This document shows, piece by piece, positions 6,768 to 13,383 of a stretch of DNA of 38,905 nucleotides. The notes under the pieces were generated by a model that searched no databases, had not been told where the DNA came from, and was given only the letters and a program-made list of their open reading frames with translations. Each line of letters begins with the position of its first letter. The stretch's first letter is position 1. A program made the translations under genes and the position numbers. Source of the stretch: Nonomuraea longispora (GTDB lineage Bacteria; Actinomycetota; Actinomycetes; Streptosporangiales; Streptosporangiaceae); the NCBI RefSeq assembly GCF_004348345.1, contig NZ_SMJZ01000070.1, positions 1 through 38,905 of the forward strand, in the 5' to 3' direction.

Positions 6768-8143
6768 CCGCAGGCGGCGTCGAGGTTGATCGGGTTGTCC
6801 GGCTTCGGCGTCGTGGCCGGCTGCTCGCGCGTGGGCACGGTCTTGGTGGACGGGCGGTCCCTCAGGGAGTCGGAGACCGTGTCGCGGATGAGGCCCCAGT
6901 CGGGGTTCGCCGTGTCGATCAGCGGCGGCACGAAGCTGAGACTGCGGACCTTGGCGCTCTTCACCTTCTGCGACAACTCCACGACCGCCGGCAGCACGTC
7001 CCGGGGCAGGTCGGTGGAGATCGTACGCTTGGCGGCCGTGGCCAGCCGCTCGAAACTGTTGATCACGGTCATCGGCTCCGCCTGCTTGACGACCGCGTTG
7101 AGCAGGCACTTCTGCCGTCCCATGCGAACATAGTCATCGCTGTCGGTGCGCGAGCGGCCGTACCACAGGGCCTCCTCGCCGGAGAGCCTGCGCGTGCCCG
7201 GCGGGAGCAGGCCCTCGCGGTTGCGGCCGTACACGATGGGGTCCTTGATGGTGACGCGTACGCCGCCCATGGCGTCGACGAGCTCCGCGAAGCCCTTCAT
7301 GTCGACCAGCACGTGATACTGCACGGGAACGCCGAGGATGCCGCCGATCGTCTCCTTGAGCAGGGCGGGGCCGCGCCGGCCCTTCGGCACGCCCGGCACC
7401 ACGTCCGGGTGGTCCTCCGCGTACTGGAAGATCTCGTTGAGCAGGCCCGGCGTGTCGGTGCCCGCGCCGGTGAAGCCGAACGGGAACCGCGACCTGGCCG
7501 GGCCGTGGGGGAGCGGCACCCGCTGCAGGTTGCGGGGCAGGCCGAACAGCGTGGTCGCGCCCGTCGCGGTGTCCACGCTGGCCACGGTCATGCTGTCGGT
7601 GCGCACGCCGGGCCTACCGGGCGCCGAGTCGCCGCCCAGGAGCAGGAACTGCACACGTTCCGCGCCGTTCCACGGATCGTGGGCCATGATGGGCGTGCTG
7701 TCGGCGCTCGACGGGAACAACGTGTTCACGACGTCCCGCGACAGGTAGGCGATCCTGGTGGCGTAGGCGGTGGGGGCCAGGATGAGAGCGCAGAGCGCGA
7801 CGGTCAGCGTCGTGGTCAGGAAACGGCCGATCCGGTCGGAGCGCGGAGGACGTACGAGCACGAACGACCAGACGATCACGCCGGTCCAGGCCAGGGCGAT
7901 CGCCACCAGCGCTACGGTGAGCACGGTCAGCCAGCGCGGCTGGACGGCCAGGGACAGGAGGTTGGCGCTGTACGCGGTGACCACGGTGAGCACACCGGCC
8001 AGCATCAGCACGTACGCCACCATGAGGGCCAGGCCGGACCGGCGACGTTCGACCGCCAGGTGCGCCACGCCCCACAACATGGCCGCCCCCATGGTCAGCG
8101 CGATGCTCGCTCCCAGGCCAAATCCTCGTTCTCTCCCTGTCAT
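6764..8143 (-). CDS. LCP (LytR-CpsA-Psr) family protein with four-helix membrane N-terminus
   Basis: The 459-residue protein starts with about four membrane segments (GASIALTMGAAMLWGVAHLA, LMVAYVLMLAGVLTVVTAYS, WLTVLTVALVAIALAWTGVI, FLTTTLTVALCALILAPTAY) and then an extracellular LCP domain. LCP enzymes transfer wall teichoic-acid-like or polysaccharide chains from a lipid carrier to peptidoglycan. The domain shows FLLLGGDSAPGR, VRTDSMTVASVD, LFGLPRNLQRVPLP and LSGEEALWYGRSRTDSDDY with RMGRQK. The usual Pro-Arg-Asp is Pro-Arg-Asn here. The C-terminus after about residue 415 is a low-complexity Thr/Pro tail with no LytR_C domain. Four N-terminal helices rather than one is a variant seen in actinobacteria. 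The ATG at 8143 has a weak ribosome site. Confidence 0.9.
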   Translation of the reverse strand: MTGRERGFGLGASIALTMGAAMLWGVAHLAVERRRSGLALMVAYVLMLAGVLTVVTAYSANLLSLAVQPRWLTVLTVALVAIALAWTGVIVWSFVLVRPPRSDRIGRFLTTTLTVALCALILAPTAYATRIAYLSRDVVNTLFPSSADSTPIMAHDPWNGAERVQFLLLGGDSAPGRPGVRTDSMTVASVDTATGATTLFGLPRNLQRVPLPHGPARSRFPFGFTGAGTDTPGLLNEIFQYAEDHPDVVPGVPKGRRGPALLKETIGGILGVPVQYHVLVDMKGFAELVDAMGGVRVTIKDPIVYGRNREGLLPPGTRRLSGEEALWYGRSRTDSDDYVRMGRQKCLLNAVVKQAEPMTVINSFERLATAAKRTISTDLPRDVLPAVVELSQKVKSAKVRSLSFVPPLIDTANPDWGLIRDTVSDSLRDRPSTKTVPTREQPATTPKPDNPINLDAACG

Positions 8144-8258
8144 GCCTGGTCAAACCCCCAATGCGTGCCCATCCAAGTCACCCTAGTTATGCGTAATGTG
8201 CTGGTGACGGTGCGCCAGGGCAGGGTTCGGTCAATTCCCGGTCAAGACAAGCTTGAGA

Positions 8259-8264
8259 TATAAC
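8259..8264 (+). promoter_or_regulatory. Possible -10 box of the methyltransferase gene
   Basis: TATAAC lies 6 bases before the GTG at 8271, so transcription could start on that codon and give a leaderless mRNA. No ribosome site is visible before any of the three candidate starts. The -35 is weak. Confidence 0.4.
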
Positions 8265-8270
8265 GTGAAT

Positions 8271-8981
8271 GTGGGCAAGCGGCACGGTAGTTACGGGTTC
8301 GACGCACCCTGGGCGCTGGCGGGGTTACTCCTCGGAGCGGTCACGCTCGCGGCGCTCACGGCGGTGTCGTTCACGTTCGACGTCCCGGAGGCGGGGGTCG
8401 CCTTCCTGCTCGGCGGCACGTACACGCTGGCCAGCGCGGGCAGCCACCTCTACACGACGCGGCGCGGCAAGCGGGCCGTCTGGGCGGCGGAGCTGGATCG
8501 GCTGGAGGGCGGCGAACGCCTGCTGGATCTCGGCTGCGGACGCGGCGCCGTGCTCACGCTGGCCGCGGAACGGCTGCCGGAGGGCCACGCGACCGGCCTC
8601 GACCAGCACGCCAGGGAAGCGCCGCGAGCGAGCGCGAACGCCGAGCGGGAAGGAGTCGCCGACCGGGTGTCGCTGGTGGTGGGCGACCTGCGTGACCTGC
8701 CGTTCGAGAACGACGCGTTCGACGTGGTCGTCTCCGACCAGGCCATCCACGCCATCGCCCGCCGCCAGGGCCGCGAGCAGGCCGTACGCGAGGCGCTGCG
8801 GGTGCTGCGGCCCGGCGGCCTCATCCTGATCGCCGACCCGCACCACACCCGGGCGTACGAGGACACGCTGCGCTCCCTCGGCGTCGTCGACGTGCGGCGG
8901 CGCGACGCCGGCTGGCGGTTCTGGTACGGCGGGCCGTGGTCCCGCACGGAGATCCTCGAGGCCAGAAGCCCTGTCGCATAG
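8271..8981 (+). CDS. Class I SAM-dependent methyltransferase with N-terminal membrane segments
   Basis: The protein has two hydrophobic stretches at the start (PWALAGLLLGAVTLAALTAV and VAFLLGGTYTLASAG), then a Rossmann-fold methyltransferase. Motif I is RLLDLGCGRGAVLTLAAERL, an acidic residue in ATGLDQH ends strand 2, VVGDLRDLPFENDAFDVVVS is motif II, and ALRVLRPGGLILIADP is motif III. It resembles membrane-tethered small-molecule methyltransferases; the substrate is unknown. The start is uncertain: TTG 8253, GTG 8265 and GTG 8271 are in frame. I prefer 8271 because a -10-like TATAAC ends 6 bases before it. It is divergent from the LCP gene and 43 bp upstream of the transporter gene. Confidence 0.85.
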   Translation: MGKRHGSYGFDAPWALAGLLLGAVTLAALTAVSFTFDVPEAGVAFLLGGTYTLASAGSHLYTTRRGKRAVWAAELDRLEGGERLLDLGCGRGAVLTLAAERLPEGHATGLDQHAREAPRASANAEREGVADRVSLVVGDLRDLPFENDAFDVVVSDQAIHAIARRQGREQAVREALRVLRPGGLILIADPHHTRAYEDTLRSLGVVDVRRRDAGWRFWYGGPWSRTEILEARSPVA

Positions 8982-9024
8982 GGAGAACGTTTGCCTCTCG
9001 CTCGGCGGGTATCGAAATGGCCTT

Positions 9025-10464
9025 ATGAGCGACGTGGAGACCGGCACGACAACCACGAAGGTGCCCGCACGGCTGGACCGGCTGCCGTGGTCACGCTGGC
9101 ACTGGATGATCGTCATCGGCCTGGGCACCGTGTGGATCCTCGACGGGCTCGAGGTCACCATCGTCGGTAACCTCTCCGCGCAGCTGGCCAAGCCCGGAAG
9201 CGGCCTGGACATCAGCCAGGCCCAGGTGGCGGGCACGGCTGCGGCGCTCTATGTGGCGGGGGCCTGCTCGGGCGCGCTGTTCTTCGGCTGGCTGACCGAC
9301 AGGTTCGGCCGCAAGAAGTTGTTCATCATCACGCTGCTGGTCTATCTGGCGGCGACGCTGCTGACCGCGTTCTCATTCAGCGTGTGGTGGTTCTTCCTGT
9401 TCAGGTTCGTGACGGGATTCGGCATCGGAGGCGAGTACGCGGCCATCAACTCGGCCATCGACGAGCTCATCCCGAGCCGGCACCGCGGGCGCATCGACAT
9501 CATCATCAACGGCAGCTACTGGCTCGGCGCGGCCGGCGGCGCGCTGCTGACCGTGCCCCTGCTGAACGACCTGCCGGTGAACATCGGCTGGCGGGTCGCG
9601 TTCGGGCTGGGCGTGGTGCTGGGCCTGGCGATCCTGCTCGTACGCCGGAACGTGCCGGAGAGCCCGCGCTGGTTGTTCATCCACGGCAGGGGCGACGAGG
9701 CCGAGAAGATCGTCGAGGACGTCGAGCAGCGGATCAACGAGGACCTGCCGCAGCCGTCGCAGTCGATGACCATCCACCAGCGCAAGTCCATCGGGTTCGT
9801 ACGCATCGCGCACACCATGGTCGCCCTCTATCCCAAGCGGACCGTGCTCGGCCTGTCGCTCTTCGTCGGGCAGGCGTTCCTCTACAACGCCATCACCTTC
9901 GGGTACGCCCAGATCCTGTCCACCTTCTTCGGCATCACCACGAACACCGGCTACTACTTCGCCGTGATCGCGGTCGGCAACTTCCTCGGCCCGCTGCTGC
10001 TCGGCCACCTCTTCGACACCGTGGGCAGGATTCCGATGATCTCGGCGACGTACATCGGGTCGGGGTTGCTGCTGCTCGGCACCGCCTGGCTGTTCAGCCA
10101 GGGGGCGCTGACCGCGGTCACGCTGACCGCCTGCTGGTCGGTGGTGCTCTTCGTGGCCTCGGCGGGGGCGAGTTCGGCGTACCTGACGGTCAGCGAGATC
10201 TTCCCGATGGAGACCAGGGCGATGGCGATCGCGTTCTTCTTCGCGGTCGGTACGGCCTGCGGCGGCATCGCCGGGCCGCTGGTCTTCGCCAACCTGGTGG
10301 AGAGCGGCGTGCCGGGGGACACGGCGCTCGCGTTCAGCATCGGCGCGCTGGTGATGATCGCCGGAGGGCTGGTCGAGTTGTTCCTGGGGGTCAAGGCCGA
10401 GCGCAAGGGGCTGGAGGCCATCGCGGCGCCGCTCTCGGCGGCCGACGTCACCGAAGCGGCCTGA
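9025..10464 (+). CDS. MFS transporter, sugar/metabolite:proton symporter type
   Basis: The 479-residue integral membrane protein has about 12 hydrophobic helices. Signature loops of the major facilitator superfamily are present: GWLTDRFGRKKLF between helices 2 and 3, GFGIGGEYAAINSAIDELI in helix 4, RNVPESPRWLFIHGRGDEAE after helix 6, and LFDTVGRIPMI in the matching loop of the second half. PESPRWL is typical of the sugar-porter and aromatic/organic-acid symporter groups. It should take up a polar solute with protons or sodium; the substrate cannot be named. The ATG at 9025 has no strong ribosome site. No catabolic genes adjoin it, so context does not help. Confidence 0.9.
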   Translation: MSDVETGTTTTKVPARLDRLPWSRWHWMIVIGLGTVWILDGLEVTIVGNLSAQLAKPGSGLDISQAQVAGTAAALYVAGACSGALFFGWLTDRFGRKKLFIITLLVYLAATLLTAFSFSVWWFFLFRFVTGFGIGGEYAAINSAIDELIPSRHRGRIDIIINGSYWLGAAGGALLTVPLLNDLPVNIGWRVAFGLGVVLGLAILLVRRNVPESPRWLFIHGRGDEAEKIVEDVEQRINEDLPQPSQSMTIHQRKSIGFVRIAHTMVALYPKRTVLGLSLFVGQAFLYNAITFGYAQILSTFFGITTNTGYYFAVIAVGNFLGPLLLGHLFDTVGRIPMISATYIGSGLLLLGTAWLFSQGALTAVTLTACWSVVLFVASAGASSAYLTVSEIFPMETRAMAIAFFFAVGTACGGIAGPLVFANLVESGVPGDTALAFSIGALVMIAGGLVELFLGVKAERKGLEAIAAPLSAADVTEAA

Positions 10465-10547
10465 AAGCGAACATCCTGCCAGGAAGTTGTGCCTGACACG
10501 GTGTGAGGCTGTATGCCTGATGTGCCGACTGTCAGGGAGGAAACATC

Positions 10548-11498
10548 GTGGCCATGACCGAGCGGGTCGATGAGGTCCTGCGAGCGGGCAAGGCGCCCCA
10601 CTTCCACGGACTCGTGGTGATGCGAGGCGGGGAGGTCGTGCTCGAACGTTACGGAGCCGGACGGGACCACCGGCTCGGCGAGGACCTGGGGCACGTCGTG
10701 TTCGACCGGGACACCCTGCACGACCTGCGGTCGGTGTCCAAGAGCGTCGTAGGACTGCTGTACGGGATCGCGCTGGGCGAGGGGCTGGTGCCGGAGCCCG
10801 GTGAAGGGCTGGTGCGACAGTTCCCCGAATATCCGGATCTGGTGGCCGATCCCGGGCGGGCGCACCTCACCATCGAACACGCGCTCACCATGACGCTCGG
10901 CCTCGAATGGAACGAGGACGCCCCCTACACGTCCCCGGCCAACAGCGAGATCGCCATGGAGCTCGCGCCCGACCGGCACCGCTTCGTGCTGGAGCGGCCC
11001 GTCGTCGAGGAGGCGGGGAAGCGGTGGGCGTACTGCGGGGGAGCGACGGCGCTGCTCGGGGCCGTCATCGCGCGCGGCGTGGGCCGGCCGCTGACGGAGT
11101 ACGCCGAGAGCGCGCTGTTCCGGCCGCTCGGGATCGGCGACTTCGGCTGGACCAAGGGCGACGACGGGATCGAGTCGGCCGCGGCGGGGCTGCGGCTGCG
11201 CCCGCTCGACCTGGCGGCGGTCGGGCGGCTGGTGCTCGACGGCGGCCGTGACATCGTGCCCGGCGAGTGGATCACGCGGATGCTCACGCCCCGCATGGTG
11301 ATAGAGGACGAGTTCCGGTACGGCTTCCAGTGGTACATCGGCACCGGCGGACGCCGCCTGTACGAGGGCATCGGCAACGGGGGCCAGCGGCTGCTCGTGG
11401 CACCCGGCGAGGACCTGGTGGTGGCGGTGACGGCCGGCGAGTACGACGCGGGCATGGACAGCGCCGGCGCCTTGCTGGACGCCGTACTCGACAGGTGA
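10548..11498 (+). CDS. Serine hydrolase of the class C beta-lactamase/DD-peptidase fold
   Basis: The 316-residue protein has the SxxK nucleophile motif SVSK (Ser62, Lys65) followed by SVVGLLYGIALGEGL, the standard helix. It has no signal peptide, so it is probably cytosolic. The second motif, normally Tyr-x-Asn, reads Tyr162-Cys-Gly-Gly; the third motif region reads GIGNGGQRLLVAPGEDLVV, with Asn where a His or Lys is usual. Relatives are esterases, amidases and peptidases rather than true beta-lactamases. GTG at 10548 has GGAGG 7 bases upstream; the ATG at 10554 is less well placed. It follows the transporter by 83 bp. The substrate is unknown and the altered second and third motifs make activity uncertain. 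Confidence 0.86.
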   Translation: MAMTERVDEVLRAGKAPHFHGLVVMRGGEVVLERYGAGRDHRLGEDLGHVVFDRDTLHDLRSVSKSVVGLLYGIALGEGLVPEPGEGLVRQFPEYPDLVADPGRAHLTIEHALTMTLGLEWNEDAPYTSPANSEIAMELAPDRHRFVLERPVVEEAGKRWAYCGGATALLGAVIARGVGRPLTEYAESALFRPLGIGDFGWTKGDDGIESAAAGLRLRPLDLAAVGRLVLDGGRDIVPGEWITRMLTPRMVIEDEFRYGFQWYIGTGGRRLYEGIGNGGQRLLVAPGEDLVVAVTAGEYDAGMDSAGALLDAVLDR

Positions 11499-11514
11499 CG
11501 ATCCGGGCGGCGGG

Positions 11515-12384
11515 TCAGAGCGGCAGGCGGGCGGCGGCCGTGCGGAAGGCGGAGACGGCGGCCAGGACCGCCGGGTGTTCGCCGTACCCCTTTCTGAAGG
11601 CGGCCAGCGTGCGGCGGCGCAGCGGCAGGCGGGTGAGTGGTACGTCGGCCGGTGGGTTGATCGCCGCCAGGTGGGGCACGAGCGCCACCCCCTGGCCGGC
11701 CGCCGCGAAGGCGAGCACGGTGTCGAAGTCGTCGATGTGGTGGCGCACCGAGGGCTCGAACCCGGCCGCCTGGCAGGCCCTGATCGCCATCGTGTGGCAG
11801 AGGGTGCCCGGTTTGTTGGTGATCCAGGCGTCGGCGCGGGCGGCGGCGACCGAGGGGCGGTCGGTGAGGTAGATCGGCTCGCTGAACAGCGGCTCGGTCT
11901 CGATGGACGCGTCCGTGACCGGTGGCACGGAGTCGTATTCGTGCACGAGCGCCACGTCCAGCTCGCCCGCCCGCAGTGCCGCCGAGACGTCGGCGGGGTC
12001 GATCTCCGCGACCATGGGCCGGAGCCCAGGGTGTGCGCCGGTCAGGGCGGCGAGCGCGGGAGGCAGCAGCACCCTGGCCGCCGTGGGGAACGCGCCGACG
12101 CGCAGCGGCCCCGAGGGCCCGCCACGGGTGGCGGCGAGCGCGGCGGACGCGCGTTCGAGCTGTTCGAGCACCGCTTGGGCGTGTTCGACGAGCAGGTGGC
12201 CGGCGGCCGTCAGCGTCACGGTGCGGCCGGTGCGTTCGAGCAGCGGCACGCCCGCCTCCCGCTCCAGCGCGGCGAGCTGCTGGGAGACGGCGGAGGGCGT
12301 GAACGTCACGGCCTGTGCCACAGCGGCGATCGTGCCGCGCCTGGCGAGCTCGCGGAGCAGGAGCAGCTTGCGCGGGTCGAGCAT
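11515..12384 (-). CDS. LysR-family transcriptional regulator
   Basis: The 289-residue protein has the LysR helix-turn-helix at the N-terminus (MLDPRKLLLLRELARRGTI, then TFTPSAVSQQLAALERE) and a two-lobed effector domain (PLRVGAFPTAARVLLPP to about residue 270). Length is normal for the family. It is divergent from the DapA-like lyase gene with 71 bp between starts and probably regulates it. A perfect 6+6 inverted repeat begins 3 bases beyond its start codon and may be an autoregulatory site. The effector is unknown; a substrate or product of the lyase is the natural guess. Confidence 0.9.
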   Translation of the reverse strand: MLDPRKLLLLRELARRGTIAAVAQAVTFTPSAVSQQLAALEREAGVPLLERTGRTVTLTAAGHLLVEHAQAVLEQLERASAALAATRGGPSGPLRVGAFPTAARVLLPPALAALTGAHPGLRPMVAEIDPADVSAALRAGELDVALVHEYDSVPPVTDASIETEPLFSEPIYLTDRPSVAAARADAWITNKPGTLCHTMAIRACQAAGFEPSVRHHIDDFDTVLAFAAAGQGVALVPHLAAINPPADVPLTRLPLRRRTLAAFRKGYGEHPAVLAAVSAFRTAAARLPL

Positions 12385-12386
12385 AA

Positions 12387-12406
12387 GGCCAGCTTAACGT
12401 CTGGCC
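12387..12406. promoter_or_regulatory. Inverted repeat in the LysR/DapA-like divergent promoter
   Basis: GGCCAG-CTTAACGT-CTGGCC has perfect 6-bp arms around 8 bases and starts 3 bp from the LysR start codon. A further related string TGGACCTAACG follows at about 12420. Position suggests a LysR operator; this is inference. Confidence 0.45.
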
Positions 12407-12455
12407 AAGAAATCAGTGCTGGACCTAACGGGTTCGCGCGCGGCACGCTCGAAGC

Positions 12456-13331
12456 ATGCTGAGAGGAATCCACGTACCGCTGATCACCCCGTTCACCTCC
12501 TCGGGAGAGGTGGCGGCGGACGCGGTCGAGAAGCTCGCGGGCCACGTGCTCGACCAGGGCGCGGCCGGCCTGGTCGCGCTGGGCACCACCGGCGAGGTGG
12601 CCGCGCTCGATCCGGAGGAGCGGGCGCTGGTGATCGAGGTGTGCGCGCGGGTCTGCGCGGAGCGCCAGGCGCTGCTGACGGTCGGGGTGACGGGCAACGA
12701 CACCCGGTCCACGGCCAGGGCGCTGCGGCAGTTGCCCGAGGGGGTGGGGGCGGCGCTGGTGACCGTCCCCTCCTTCCTGCGGCCGGGGGAGCGCGGCGTG
12801 GTCGCGCACTTCGAGGCGCTGGCGGAGGAGACGCCGGTGCCGCTGGTGATCTACCACATCCCCTACAGGACCGGGCAGGCGGTCGGAGCCGCCACGCTGC
12901 GCCGCCTGGGCGCGCACCCGATGGTGGCGGGCGTGAAGTACGCGGCGGGCCTGGACCAGGACGCCGTGGCCCTGCTCGGCGACCTGCCCGCGGGGTTCGA
13001 GGTGCTCGGCGGCGACGACGCGTTCATCTCGCCGCTGCTGGCGCTCGGCGCGGCCGGCGGGATCCTCGCCTCCGCGCACCTGGAGACCGCGCGCTTCACC
13101 GAACTGGCCGACGCCTGGCACGCCGGCGACGTCACCCGGGCGAGGACGCTCGGGCACCGGCTGGCCCGGCTCTCGGCGGCGCTCTTCGCCGAGCCCAACC
13201 CGACGGTGCTCAAGGGCGTGCTGCACGCCCAGGGCCTGATCCCCACCCCGGACGTACGGCTGCCGCTCGTGCCCGCGAGCGACGCGACGGTGTCACAGGC
13301 CCGCCTCGTAGCGGCACAGCCAGGCGAGTGA
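12456..13331 (+). CDS. DapA-superfamily (DHDPS/NAL) lyase or synthase
   Basis: The 291-residue TIM-barrel enzyme keeps the DHDPS landmarks at E. coli DapA numbers: Thr44-Thr45 in ALGTTGEVAAL, Tyr133 and Arg138 in VIYHIPYRTG, and the Schiff-base Lys161 in VAGVKYAAG. The tyrosine at 107, which completes the proton relay in true DapA, is Phe (VTVPSFLRPGE). So it forms a lysine imine with a 2-oxo acid, probably pyruvate, but may not make dihydrodipicolinate. Class members include 4-hydroxy-2-oxoglutarate and sugar-acid aldolases or dehydratases. The context, a single gene divergent from a LysR regulator and away from lysine genes, also argues for a catabolic role. The ATG at 12456 lacks a ribosome site. 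Confidence 0.87.
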   Translation: MLRGIHVPLITPFTSSGEVAADAVEKLAGHVLDQGAAGLVALGTTGEVAALDPEERALVIEVCARVCAERQALLTVGVTGNDTRSTARALRQLPEGVGAALVTVPSFLRPGERGVVAHFEALAEETPVPLVIYHIPYRTGQAVGAATLRRLGAHPMVAGVKYAAGLDQDAVALLGDLPAGFEVLGGDDAFISPLLALGAAGGILASAHLETARFTELADAWHAGDVTRARTLGHRLARLSAALFAEPNPTVLKGVLHAQGLIPTPDVRLPLVPASDATVSQARLVAAQPGE

Positions 13332-13383
13332 CCTTCCCACGGCGGGCCGCCGGCGTACGCGAGCGACCCGCCACGGCCGCGCG

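Noticed and set aside
10489..10525. Repeated GTGCCTGA/ATGCCTGA strings upstream of the serine hydrolase gene
   Set aside because: Short and imperfect; no symmetry or spacing that suggests an operator.
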